Part shown: one piece after another, positions 38,346 through 46,418 of the stretch
How positions within the stretch are numbered: position 1 is the first letter of the stretch
Layout: each line of letters opens with the position of its first letter
Assembly (NCBI GenBank): GCA_002085445.1
Contig: NBMI01000082.1
Location: forward strand, 1-47,809
Direction of reading: 5' to 3'
Length of the DNA stretch: 47,809 bases
DNA from: Candidatus Parabeggiatoa sp. nov. 2
Lineage (GTDB): Bacteria; Pseudomonadota; Gammaproteobacteria; Beggiatoales; Beggiatoaceae
Position numbers and translations under genes: made by a program
The notes under the pieces: generated by a model
What the model was told of the DNA's origin: nothing
Seen by the model: the letters and a program-made list of their open reading frames with translations, nothing else
Database searches by the model: none

Positions 38346-38648
38346 TGAATCAGTGGACAAGATTAAATTTTATTGTTGAAGGTGATCAAGAGCCTGGGGA
38401 TAAATCCCAGGCTCAAAGCTAAAGTCTGCTAAAGCATACTCAAACCACACTGATTTTCCTATATAAATTAAATATTTAGTCGGCTTTAGCCGACTTTAGC
38501 TGTTAGCCTGGGGATTTATCCCCATGCATCTTGATCATCAAGTGGAGGTATGCCAAATTACCCGAAAATCAAAAATGATATTAAAGGTTGGCTCAGTGAA
38601 GATAGTGAAGCTTATCTAACAACTTTTTACAGCGAATTACGCGGATAA
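38345..38648 (+). pseudogene. DUF4276 protein, broken into two pieces by repeats
   Basis: The N-terminal piece MNQWTRLNFIVEGDQE (38345-38392) is the DUF4276 start. It is cut by a palindromic element (38391-38524) with GCCTGGGGATAAATCCCAGGC on the left and GCCTGGGGATTTATCCCC on the right. A second piece, from ATG 38550, YPKIKNDIKGWLSEDSEAYLTTF, matches the DUF4276 core (YxKIKxDIKxWL..D..AYLTTMFD). It is cut near 38627 by the ACGCGGATAAACGAA array. DUF4276 has a Toprim-like fold in predictions and pairs with AAA ATPases. Function lost here. Confidence 0.68.
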
Positions 38649-38875
38649 ACGAACGAATTTAGTACAGCGAATTACGCGGATAAACGAATTTACAGCGAAT
38701 GACGCGGATAACTGAATTTATTTAGTACAGCGAATGACGCGGATAAACGAACGAATTTAGTACAGCGAATTACGCGGATAAACGAACGAATTTAGTACAG
38801 CGAATTACGCGGATAAACGAATTTACAGCGAATGACGCGGATAAACGAACGAATTTAGTACAGCGAATGTAGGGG
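38628..38875. repeat. Tandem array of ACGCGGATAAACGAA units
   Basis: About seven copies of TACAGCGAATTACGCGGATAAACGAA or the GAATGACGCGG variant, with CGAATTTAG linkers; same family as 5596-5830. A GGGGCAACGCCCC piece follows at about 38871-38886. Confidence 0.88.
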
Positions 38876-38984
38876 CAACGCCCCTTTCTGGTTATTTTTG
38901 TTTCTAAAAAAGTCCAATTTGTTCCATTTTTGAGTCTAATTAAGTCAATAACCACGTATTTTTAGGGCTAATATTGGAACAACT

Positions 38985-39345
38985 TTTGAGGGCCATGTTG
39001 TCAGTTGAGTGAGTTCAAATTTGATGATGGCCCTCTTTCGTTACTTCCGTCAATAACCACGACTTTTTTATGGCTAATATTGGACAAATTTGATGATGGC
39101 CCTCTTTCGTTACTTCCGTCAATAACCACGACTTTTTTATGGCTAATATTGGAGTTGAGTGACTTCAAATTTGATGATGGCCCTCTTTCGTTACTTTTAG
39201 TTCCGTCAATAACCAATTCGCCCCGTTGGGGCTTGCTCATCGTTAGACATTTTTCAGTTTTAAAAGCCAGGGGCGGTGCCCCTGGCTATATTAATTCGCC
39301 CCGTTGGGGCTTGCTCATCGTTAGACATTTTTCCGTTTTCCGTTT
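38985..39345. repeat. Tandem ATGATGGCCCTCTTTCGTTAC repeats and GCCCCGTTGGGGC elements
   Basis: Three direct copies of CAAATTTGATGATGGCCCTC-TTTCGTTACTTCCGTCAATAACCA with GACTTTTTTATGGCTAATATTGGA between (39016-39215). Then two copies of TTCGCCCCGTTGGGGCTTGC-TCATCGTTAGACATTTTTC (39219-39258, 39294-39333) with a CCAGGGGCGGTGCCCCTGG palindrome between. Confidence 0.85.
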
Positions 39346-39375
39346 TCATCTCGATATTCGCATGAGGAGTATGAA

Positions 39376-39996
39376 ATGTCATACAGCCAATTTACTTTAG
39401 CCAGTGTTAAGAAAACTTTTGATCTCACAACTTTTGAAGAGGCTGATATTTTTGCGGGCGTACCGAAACGAGGACGCAGTGACTATTTAGCTGAAACGCT
39501 CCGATATAATGTGCCGCTCGCTCTCGCCAGTAACAGTGAAAAAGCCCGTTCCGAAATGATTATTGCCCCTATCTTAATTGAGGTTAGAAAACAATTACAG
39601 TCTCGCTTGAGTCTATTTTCTGGTGTTGAATTTAACGTGGATACGGAAACAGGCTTGACGGGATATTGTTATTTTATTCTCAGTCATTCATCGGAGCAAC
39701 TTATTATCACCGCGCCAGTGATGATGTTGGTAGAAGGGAAAAACGAAAACCTTAAAGGCGGATTGGGACAATGTATCGCAGAAATGGTAGCCGCGCAATT
39801 GTTTAATGAACGTGAGGATAATAAAATACCCGCTATTTATGGGGCGGTTACTACCGGCACCAATTGGAAATTCCTAAAACTCACTGGCAAAACCGTTGAG
39901 ATTGATTTGAATGAGTATTACCTAACAGAAATCGAACAAATTCTGGGTATTTTAGTTACTGGTATTCAAGAGAGTAAAAAAGTTATTACTGCCTAA
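39376..39996 (+). CDS. PD-(D/E)XK-like nuclease-fold protein, paralogue 1
   Basis: 206 residues; GAGGAG sits well placed before ATG 39376. The core reads GLTGYCYFILSHSSEQLIITAPVMMLVEGKNENLKGGLGQCIAEMVAA...YGAVTTGTNWKFLKL. The order strand-(D)-strand-ExK-helix with Gln fits restriction-endonuclease-fold proteins common in cyanobacteria and large sulfur bacteria. The paralogue at 46419 has CDF and EAK where this one has CYF and EGK, so the expected catalytic aspartate is a tyrosine here. Role unknown. No operon partner. Confidence 0.7.
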   Translation: MSYSQFTLASVKKTFDLTTFEEADIFAGVPKRGRSDYLAETLRYNVPLALASNSEKARSEMIIAPILIEVRKQLQSRLSLFSGVEFNVDTETGLTGYCYFILSHSSEQLIITAPVMMLVEGKNENLKGGLGQCIAEMVAAQLFNEREDNKIPAIYGAVTTGTNWKFLKLTGKTVEIDLNEYYLTEIEQILGILVTGIQESKKVITA

Positions 39997-40018
39997 AGAA
40001 TCACTTGACTGGCTATTT

Positions 40019-40122
40019 AGGAACGCGCACGAATTAACTCATTCAATTTGGCGTTGTTTCGGGAATGAGGCTGGCATTCGGTGAAACATTTTCCACCACT
40101 AAATTATTTCATGCACGTTCCT
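40019..40122. mobile_element. Candidate 104-bp MITE
   Basis: AGGAACGCGCACGAATTAA at the left end is matched with three differences by the inverted right end (reverse complement AGGAACGTGCATGAAATAA). The inside, GTTGTTTCGGGAATGAGGC, resembles sequence near 12817. No clear target duplication. Confidence 0.5.
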
Positions 40123-40727
40123 TAAAAAAGCGAAAAGAGTTTTGCAAGTTTCGATAAACATAAAAAATATTTCATGTCAACAATTATCAATATTTTTGTG
40201 AAGTCTAATAAAAAAGCACCGGGCAATACCGCTAAAAAGGTGAGTCGTAACAAGCCCAGCAAAGCCTGTTGAGGAAAATTTTCGACTAACGTGAGTTAGG
40301 CTTTAAATATCAATAAGTTACAGAATGATGAATTTTATCAACTATTTTCGGACTGACGCATTGACAAAATAAATTGATTGACTATTCAATCAGTTACCTA
40401 TAAAAGGCCACAGCCTTTATTTTTTATTGATAATTCATTCCAGTCTATGGCCCACAAATTAAGCGTTATTCACGTATTAATATTAAGGGTTTTAAGCTAA
40501 AAAGTTATTTCAATAAATCAATTACTTATACTAAAGTTTGTCAGAGCAAATTTATATAACTGATTGAAAAGTCAAACTCACGTTACTTGGTAAACGCCGA
40601 CACGACAAAAACCCCGTGATGCTAAAGCCATTTTAGGAGGAAAAACGTTAACGATTTCGGCAAAGTGTGTCGCGAACTTAAAGCATTTTTCAGCACTCTT
40701 AACATTGTGTGGAGGCACACCTTTCCA
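40123..40727. repeat. 600 bp without a gene before ispE
   Basis: TAACGTGAGTT at about 40284 is matched, inverted, by AACTCACGTTA at about 40574. TTGACTATTCAATCAGTTA (about 40378) is matched, inverted, by TAACTGATTGAAAAGTCAA (about 40557). AAGGCCACAGCCTTT is at about 40406. This may be a decayed element or a structured leader. I see no coding signal. Confidence 0.5.
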
Positions 40728-41573
40728 ATGAATTCAACACCTTACTTAGCCCCGGCTAAACTCAATTTATTTTTGCACATTACGTCACGACGGGCGGATG
40801 GCTATCATAACTTACAAACAATTTTTCAATTTCTTGACTATTGCGACGTTTTGTATTTTAATACGCGCCCCGATGGACGATTGTCGTGTCAAAACACCGC
40901 GGAAAATTTGCCGGCCGAGCAAGACATCGTCTTACGGGCAGCGCGTTTACTCAAACAATCTAGTGGCACACCGTTGGGAGCGGATATTTTTGTGATGAAA
41001 AAAATTCCCATGGGGGGCGGCCTAGGCGGCGGTAGCTCCGATGCCGCGACAACTTTGTTAGCTTTAAATCAGCGATGGCAATTAGAATTGCCATCTGCTA
41101 CACTCGCAAAAATTGGCCTGAGCTTAGGCGCGGATGTTCCCGTTTTTGTGCATGGTCACGCTGCGTGGGCGGAGGGTGTCGGCGAGTCCTTAACACCGAT
41201 AGACGACCTTGAAGAGCCTTGGTATTTCGTCATTCACCCCGGTTGTCACGTTTCAACGGCCGAAATTTTTTCAGCACCGGACTTGACACGCGATGCCTTT
41301 TCTATCACAATAGGCGACTTTATAGCCGGCCACGGCAAAAATGTTTGTGAGCCGGTGGTGCGCCGTCGTTATCCGCAAGTCGGGCAAGCCCTTGATTGGC
41401 TTAATCAATATCGTCCCGCTCGCTTAACTGGAACGGGCGCATGTATTTTTGCCGCGTTTGAGAGTGAGGCTGCCGCTCACACCGTTTTCGCGCAATTGCC
41501 GGGTGAATGGCGTGGCTTTGTGGCAGCGGGTAAAAATCTTTCCCCGGCCCTCAGCTTGTTCACAAACGCATAG
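40728..41573 (+). CDS. ispE: 4-diphosphocytidyl-2-C-methyl-D-erythritol kinase
   Basis: Phosphorylates CDP-methylerythritol in the MEP pathway to isoprenoids. 281 residues from ATG 40728, near E. coli's 283; GGAGG lies 12 bases upstream. The frame is open to 40665, but those codons do not look like IspE. Family motifs: YLAPAKLNLFLHITSRRADGYHNLQT (substrate lysine and HN), the GHMP ATP loop KKIPMGGGLGGGSSDAATTL, LGADVPVFVHGHAAWAEGVGE, and LTGTGACIFAAF. Complete. In related genomes it follows lolB directly and precedes tRNA-Gln and prs, as it does here on its downstream side. Confidence 0.95.
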   Translation: MNSTPYLAPAKLNLFLHITSRRADGYHNLQTIFQFLDYCDVLYFNTRPDGRLSCQNTAENLPAEQDIVLRAARLLKQSSGTPLGADIFVMKKIPMGGGLGGGSSDAATTLLALNQRWQLELPSATLAKIGLSLGADVPVFVHGHAAWAEGVGESLTPIDDLEEPWYFVIHPGCHVSTAEIFSAPDLTRDAFSITIGDFIAGHGKNVCEPVVRRRYPQVGQALDWLNQYRPARLTGTGACIFAAFESEAAAHTVFAQLPGEWRGFVAAGKNLSPALSLFTNA

Positions 41574-41586
41574 AATAGTGTATAAT
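41559..41586 (+). promoter_or_regulatory. Likely sigma70 promoter for tRNA-Gln
   Basis: TTCACA (41559-41564), 16-bp gap, TATAAT (41581-41586), about 50 bp before the tRNA and overlapping the ispE end. The -10 is perfect; the -35 is weak. Confidence 0.5.
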
Positions 41587-41596
41587 ATGTTTATTC

Positions 41597-41618
41597 TCAC
41601 CCTTCGCTAAGGGTGAGG
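41597..41618 (+). terminator. Hairpin between ispE and tRNA-Gln
   Basis: CTCACCCTT-CGCT-AAGGGTGAG, no T-run. It might mark the 3' end of ispE mRNA or act as a leader/processing hairpin. Confidence 0.35.
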
Positions 41619-41636
41619 GGCAACTCAATCAATTAT

Positions 41637-41711
41637 TGGGGTGTAGCCAAGTGGCAAGGCACCGGGTTTTGATCCCGGCATTCCCAGGTTCGAATCCTGG
41701 CACCCCAGCCA
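41637..41711 (+). tRNA. tRNA-Gln (anticodon TTG)
   Basis: Acceptor stem TGGGGTG pairs with CACCCCA. D-arm TAGCCAAGTGGCAAGGCA. Anticodon stem CCGGG/CCCGG with loop TTTTGAT (TTG reads CAA). T-arm CCAGGTTCGAATCCTGG. CCA is encoded. Its place between ispE and prs is the usual gammaproteobacterial one. Confidence 0.97.
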
Positions 41712-41758
41712 CTTTTCCTCACTTTTCCTTCACCAAAAAAACCCGTGGGAGTTTCGGT

Positions 41759-42709
41759 GTGTCTAGCCGAATGATGATATTTACGGGTAATGCCAATCCG
41801 GTTTTAGCAAAAGCCGTGGTGGGCCATCTGAATTTACCCTTGGGCAAAGCCGTCGTTGATCATTTTAGTGATCACGAAATTTTGGTAGAAATCCACGAAA
41901 ATGTTCGCGGTAAAGATGTGTTTATCATCCAACCTACCAGTACGCCTACCAATGATCATTTAATGGAATTACTCGTGTTAGTAGACGCAGTGCGGCGAGC
42001 CTCGGCTGGCCGTGTCACAACCGTAATTCCTTACTTTGGTTATTCCCGTCAAGATCGCCGCCCTCGCTCCGCCCGTGTTCCTATCACCGCCAAAGTCATT
42101 GCCAATATGATCACCACTGTCGGCACCGATCGTGTACTCACTGTGGATTTACATGCCGACCAAATTCAAGGTTTTTTTGATTTACCGGTTGATAATGTTT
42201 ATGCCTCACCCATTTTATTGGGCGATATTTGGCGACATGAATATCCCAATTTAATGGTTGTCTCGCCTGACGTTGGGGGCGTTGTTCGTGCAAGAGCCTC
42301 GGCTAAACAGCTCGGTGATGCGGATTTAGCCATTATTGACAAACGTCGTCCTCGTGCAAACGAGTCTGAAGTGATGAACATCATCGGCGATGTCGAAAAC
42401 CGTACTTGTATTATCATTGACGATTTGGTTGATACGGCGGGCACTTTGTGCAAAGCGGCGGGTGCCCTTAAAGAACATGGCGCTGCCAAAGTGGTTGCAT
42501 ACTGTACACATCCGGTGTTATCAGGCAATGCTGTGAAAAATATCGAAGCCTCAGCACTGGATGAATTGGTGGTGACTGATACGATTCCTTTAAAGGAAAA
42601 TGCTACCGCATGTTCACGCATTCGTCAATTGAGTATTGCCGAAATGTTGGCCGAAACCATGCGCCGCATTAGTGAAGAAGAATCGGTGAGTTCCTTGTTT
42701 ATGGAATAA
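41759..42709 (+). CDS. prs: Ribose-phosphate pyrophosphokinase
   Basis: Makes PRPP from ribose 5-phosphate and ATP, for nucleotides, His and Trp. 316 residues from GTG 41759, with GGGAG seven bases before; this gives the usual start [13 protein letters not shown] and the usual length (315). The upstream frame overlaps the tRNA and is not used. Motifs: GYSRQDRR flexible loop (about 100), PRPP/metal-binding [13 protein letters not shown], and the PRPP loop [14 protein letters not shown] (DDxVDTxGT). Complete, with a normal end SLFME. Confidence 0.97.
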   Translation: MSSRMMIFTGNANPVLAKAVVGHLNLPLGKAVVDHFSDHEILVEIHENVRGKDVFIIQPTSTPTNDHLMELLVLVDAVRRASAGRVTTVIPYFGYSRQDRRPRSARVPITAKVIANMITTVGTDRVLTVDLHADQIQGFFDLPVDNVYASPILLGDIWRHEYPNLMVVSPDVGGVVRARASAKQLGDADLAIIDKRRPRANESEVMNIIGDVENRTCIIIDDLVDTAGTLCKAAGALKEHGAAKVVAYCTHPVLSGNAVKNIEASALDELVVTDTIPLKENATACSRIRQLSIAEMLAETMRRISEEESVSSLFME

Positions 42710-43242
42710 AATCTGTGATATGTGATCTGTGATCTGTGTTCAATGATCACTGATTTATCACTGATCATTGATTTATCACTGATCAGTGATGAAATAAAAA
42801 AGTTCCCAACCAACAAATACCACTTCAAATCTGCCTTAATCAACTCCATCAACGACTCGCTTGGTACTCCAAGTTTTTCCACCAAGGCTATAATCAAAAT
42901 CTCGTATTCTGTCAATATTGTTTTGACAGGTGAAATACGCCTGAAAGAAGTCGTTTGGCTCTCCAAGTTATACTGCAAACCGTTAGGATTTTTTTAGCTG
43001 TGTCAAGTATCAAACTGGCCGACTCCGGTTCCCGTCAATAGAACATTGACAGAGTACTATAGATATTCAGATAGTTAAGTAGGTACGCATAAATATTTTT
43101 GGTGACGGTTTGTAGTAGTCGCTGGTTTGTAGTAGTCGCTGGTTTGTAGTCGTCGCTGGTTTGTAGTCGTCGCTTTAGCGACTATTACCGCTCGTTATGT
43201 CTTTTGTTTACCCAGTTATTTTCTGAAAATCCGTGCCGTCTG
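42710..43242. repeat. Gap between prs and rplY with repeat blocks
   Basis: ATCACTGATTTATCACTGATC-type direct and inverted repeats at 42745-42792. An inverted copy of the GTCAATGTTCTATTGACGGG element at about 43030-43052. Four GGTTTGTAGTNGTCGCT units at about 43105-43180. The minus strand at about 42800-42978 (ILTEYEILIIALVEKLGVPSE...) looks weakly coding, but has no start, family or neighbour to support it. Confidence 0.55.
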
Positions 43243-43291
43243 TAACTGATAACTGATAACGAATAACTGATAACTGATAACTGATAACTGA
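43243..43291. repeat. Seven tandem TAACTGA heptamers upstream of rplY
   Basis: Seven head-to-tail 7-mers: six exact TAACTGA and one TAACGAA (43257-43263). They end directly against the Shine-Dalgarno AAAGGAG (43292-43298) of rplY. TAACTGA direct repeats of this kind are reported as abundant between genes in marine Beggiatoaceae, with a suggested regulatory role. Confidence 0.9.
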
Positions 43292-43309
43292 AAAGGAGAG
43301 TCAATAATA

Positions 43310-43957
43310 ATGCTTTCTTTTGAAATCAATGCCCAACGGCGATCTGAATTCGGTAAAGGTGCGATCCGTCGCCTACGTCGCAAAGGATTTGTGCCTGCCA
43401 TCATATATGGTGTCAAAAAAGAGCCAGTACCATTAACTCTCTCCCATGATGATTTGCTTAAGCGTTTGGAGCTTGAAGGGTTTTATTCGCGGATATTGAC
43501 TGTCAATATTGATAATCAACCCGAAAAAGTGGTACTCAAAGATTTACAACGTCATCCCAGTCGCCCTGCGGTAATGCATATGGATTTTCAGCGCGTCAGT
43601 GAGACTGAAAAACTACATAGGCGTGTACCTTTACATTTTACCAATGAAGAGCAATGTGTAGGGGTAAAACAAAGCGGCGGCACTGTGTCGCACCATACGG
43701 CTGAGGTTGAAATACGTTGTTTGCCCAAAGACTTGCCGGAATATATTGAAGTCGATTTGACCAACATCAAACTCAATGAAATTGTACACTTATTTGATTT
43801 GGTACTCTCTGAGGGTGTGGAATTAGTTGCTCTGGCACATAAGGATACTGAGCGTAATCTGCCCATCGTTTCGGTACATTTATTGCGTGGTGCCAAAGCC
43901 GAAGAAGAAAGTGGTGAAGAAGGCGCTGCTGAAGGCGAAAAACAACAAGAAGAATAG
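43310..43957 (+). CDS. rplY: 50S ribosomal protein L25/CTC (long form)
   Basis: Binds 5S rRNA in the large subunit. 215 residues: an N-terminal L25 domain (about 1-90: FEINAQRRSEFGKGAIRRLRRKGFVPAIIYG, KVVLKDLQRHPSRPAVMHMDFQRV), a C-terminal TL5/CTC beta domain (about 95-190), and a Glu-rich tail (AEEESGEEGAAEGEKQQEE). AAAGGAG precedes ATG 43310. It sits 13 bp before pth, so the two are co-transcribed. TAACTGA heptamers lie in its leader. Confidence 0.95.
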   Translation: MLSFEINAQRRSEFGKGAIRRLRRKGFVPAIIYGVKKEPVPLTLSHDDLLKRLELEGFYSRILTVNIDNQPEKVVLKDLQRHPSRPAVMHMDFQRVSETEKLHRRVPLHFTNEEQCVGVKQSGGTVSHHTAEVEIRCLPKDLPEYIEVDLTNIKLNEIVHLFDLVLSEGVELVALAHKDTERNLPIVSVHLLRGAKAEEESGEEGAAEGEKQQEE

Positions 43958-43970
43958 GTAGGTAATAAGC

Positions 43971-44549
43971 GTGTCTATTGCGCTCATAGTGGGGCTGGGC
44001 AATCCTGGCCCCCGTTATGCTGTTACTCGTCATAATGTTGGCTTTTGGTTAGTGGATCAAATTGCCGGACAGGCTCACGAATCATTTCGCACTGAGGCGA
44101 AATTTTCTGGTGAAGTCTGTCGCGTCGAAATCCCCCCAGGGGGGATTTGTTGGTTGCTCAAACCTAACACTTTTATGAATCGCAGCGGACAATCCGTCGC
44201 GGCATTGGCAAACTATTATAAAATTCCCGTTGAGCAGATTTTGGTCATTCACGATGATCTTGATTTTCCGCCGGGGACAGTTCGCCTTAAAAAAGGGGGT
44301 GGCGATTGCAAGCATAATGGCTTAAAAGATATTATTTCTCATCTCGGTAGCAAGCAATTTTTGCGGTTGCGGTTTGGCATCGGCCATCCGGGACATAGAG
44401 ACGACGTAATTGGTTATGTGCTGAATGCCCCCACCCGCGACGAGCATGCGGAGATTGAAGCGGCTATGAGTGCCGCTTTGGAAGTGATGCCGCTGATAGT
44501 GGCGGGGGAGGTTAATAAGGCGATGCAACAGTTGCATACTCATATTTAA
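43971..44549 (+). CDS. pth: Peptidyl-tRNA hydrolase
   Basis: Recycles peptidyl-tRNA released from stalled ribosomes. 192 residues from GTG 43971. Active-site residues are in place: GLGNPGPRYAVTRHNVGF (N and the catalytic His), PNTFMNRSG (N) and VIHDDLDFPPGT (D). The end is normal. In the coding part EIPPGGICW, the DNA is a 21-bp perfect palindrome (44128-44148, AAATCCCCCC-A-GGGGGGATTT), which resembles pieces of the repeat inserted in guaA. It may mark a small in-frame repeat insertion. ychF, the usual next gene, does not follow. Confidence 0.95.
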   Translation: MSIALIVGLGNPGPRYAVTRHNVGFWLVDQIAGQAHESFRTEAKFSGEVCRVEIPPGGICWLLKPNTFMNRSGQSVAALANYYKIPVEQILVIHDDLDFPPGTVRLKKGGGDCKHNGLKDIISHLGSKQFLRLRFGIGHPGHRDDVIGYVLNAPTRDEHAEIEAAMSAALEVMPLIVAGEVNKAMQQLHTHI

Positions 44550-44845
44550 CGGTTCCGTCCAAAGCTTTAGCTTTGGAGATATACTGATAAATCCGTTCAA
44601 ACCTAAAGGTTTGGAAGGTAAATTTCACCAGTACCCTTGAGGGTACTTTAGTTTTCAGCCTAGTACTTTGTCAATGTTCTATTGACGGGTACAGGAGTCC
44701 AAGATTTATCTTGGAAGTGCCCATAAAGTCCTGTCAAACGGACGACTGCCAAACGTTAGTTTGGAGGACTGTCAAACGGACGACTGCCAAACTCAAGTTT
44801 AGACTCTTGATCAGTGATAACTTAAACTTATCACTGATTAAAACG
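44550..44845. repeat. Repeats after pth
   Basis: AAAGCTTTAGCTTT and AAACCTAAAGGTTTGG palindromes at about 44560-44615. GTCAATGTTCTATTGACGGG near 44665. GGAGTCCAAGATTTATCTTGG and two CGACTGCCAAACGTTAGTTTGG-type units to about 44805. A TCACTGATTA repeat lies before the next gene. Confidence 0.65.
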
Positions 44846-46048
44846 ATGGACTTTCATAAAATAATGTTAAATCGCCACAAAATATTTACTTTCCTCATTC
44901 TGTCTGTCATTTCACTCATCTTCTTAGGCGCTTGCGGTAGCGATAACAACACAGATGGACAAATCAGGGGAAAAGCAAGCATTATTGAAAGAGGCGTCAT
45001 AAATTGTTTTGCAGACGGTTTAACGACCTCTAAAGGAAAACCTGTCTATTGTGAAACTTCGGCCGTCGCATATCAAGGTGCCTACCTGATTTTCGGCAGT
45101 GATAAACCCATCCCTAAAAAAGGCCATTCGGCCGTTTTCGCCATCAAATATACCGATAATGGATTGCCTACCGATAGCGGGTTATCTATTGAGCCGCTCA
45201 GTTACTTGACAGCACCCTCCTTTCTGGCCGCTATAAAGTATGAAGACTTTACAGTAACCCCGGATGGTTTGTATGTCATAGCAACCACCGGTTTTGATCG
45301 GGTAAAAAGTGGTTCCGTTAAGTGGGATGGTTACAATACCTTGCTCTTGTGGAAGGTTGGAAGTCCAGATACGGTGACGGTTGCATCACCGACTACCACT
45401 AACGGGGTAACGAGTTCTGTCTCGCTGCGCGAAAAGATTTCTCTTGCCTTGAAGTCGGAACAATTTCCTAACGGTGTACCTTATTTTAAGGTTGAAGGAC
45501 TCGCTGCCATCCCCGGCAATAAATTGTTATTTGGGATACGCGAGTTGGGGGCCAATTACAAAGAGTTTGAGTATGCGGCGAAAATTATTTCCGTTTCTTA
45601 TCAAATCAGGAATGGTAACGTGCTGGTGTTGGCAGATGATTTTAAGTTGATTTACAGTTATGATGTGAGCAAAGCATTCAATCAACAAACCGTTGCCCTA
45701 TCCAGTCTTGAATACGATAAGCACTCTGATAGGCTTTACTTGCTTACCTGTTTTGAAGAATCGGAAACCGACGAAGGTTTGGGCGGGTATCTCTGGACAC
45801 TTCCCATTGCTGACTTGAAGAGCGGGAAAGCACCCACTTTTGAAATAAAGGAGGATGGTACTCCTTTATTATTTGCCCATAAATCAGAAGGAATCACGGT
45901 ATTAAGCAAGAATAAAGTGCTGGTTATCCATGATGATGACCGTGTATTAGGCCGGAAAATAGTAGAAAACCCAGAAACGCAATTTTCTAGGCAAGCTAAT
46001 CAAGCCGCCTACAGTATCGTGTTTTGGACAAGGAATCCAAAGCATTAG
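44846..46048 (+). CDS. Lipoprotein, probable beta-propeller, unknown function
   Basis: About 400 residues. The start is ATG 44846 (or 44864); the frame upstream to 44711 is repeat translation. Lipoprotein signal IFTFLILSVISLIFLGAC (lipobox LGAC). The body has strand-rich repeats such as YEDFTVTPDGLYVIATTGFD, VEGLAAIPGNKLLFGIRE, LSSLEYDKHSDRLYLLTCF and KSEGITVLSKNKVLVIHDDDR. These resemble phytase-like/esterase-like beta-propellers (DUF3616 type), with EG(I/L)...L...DDD motifs. The substrate is unknown. The C-terminal FWTRNPKH and stop lie in a TTTGGACAAGGAATCCAAAGC repeat, so the native end is nearly complete but altered. Confidence 0.7.
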   Translation: MDFHKIMLNRHKIFTFLILSVISLIFLGACGSDNNTDGQIRGKASIIERGVINCFADGLTTSKGKPVYCETSAVAYQGAYLIFGSDKPIPKKGHSAVFAIKYTDNGLPTDSGLSIEPLSYLTAPSFLAAIKYEDFTVTPDGLYVIATTGFDRVKSGSVKWDGYNTLLLWKVGSPDTVTVASPTTTNGVTSSVSLREKISLALKSEQFPNGVPYFKVEGLAAIPGNKLLFGIRELGANYKEFEYAAKIISVSYQIRNGNVLVLADDFKLIYSYDVSKAFNQQTVALSSLEYDKHSDRLYLLTCFEESETDEGLGGYLWTLPIADLKSGKAPTFEIKEDGTPLLFAHKSEGITVLSKNKVLVIHDDDRVLGRKIVENPETQFSRQANQAAYSIVFWTRNPKH

Positions 46049-46400
46049 CTTTGGACAAAATTCCTGGAGTCCAAAGCTCATGGAGTCCAAAGCTTCAGCT
46101 TTGGACAAAATAAGGAGTCCAAAGCTCATGGAGACAAAGTTCATGGAGTCTAAAGCTTTAGCTTTGGACGGTTCTAAAATGGTGTAATCTATTGCACCTT
46201 TTCGAGTGTATACTTGCTATTCACACCCCTTCGGGGTTGTTTTGGTGTGTTCGTTTTTTTCCTTTAGTGTAACCTGTGGCTATTCACATTCAACCCCTTC
46301 GGGGTTGGCACGTCTCCGACACCTTTTCCACAGGTTGCACCTGTGGCTATTCACATTCAACCCCGAAAGGGTTGGCGCGTCTTTAATAATAGGTTCTGAA
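46030..46400. repeat. AAAGCTTTAGCTTTGGAC and AACCCCTTCGGGGTTG repeats
   Basis: Five GGAGTCCAAAGC-type units to about 46168. Then three units of CTATTCACATTCAACCCC-TTCGGGGTTG preceded by CACCTGTGG-like ends (46215-46382). Same family as 31927-32120 (other orientation), 47100-47215 and 47768-47809. Open frames here read AIHIQPLRGW-like nonsense. Confidence 0.85.
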
Positions 46401-46418
46401 ATTAATAGAAAACGTGTT

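Noticed and set aside
42625..42978. 117-codon minus-strand gene before rplY
   Set aside because: It overlaps the prs 3' end and the ATCACTGAT repeat. The central part looks weakly protein-like, but there is no start site or family.
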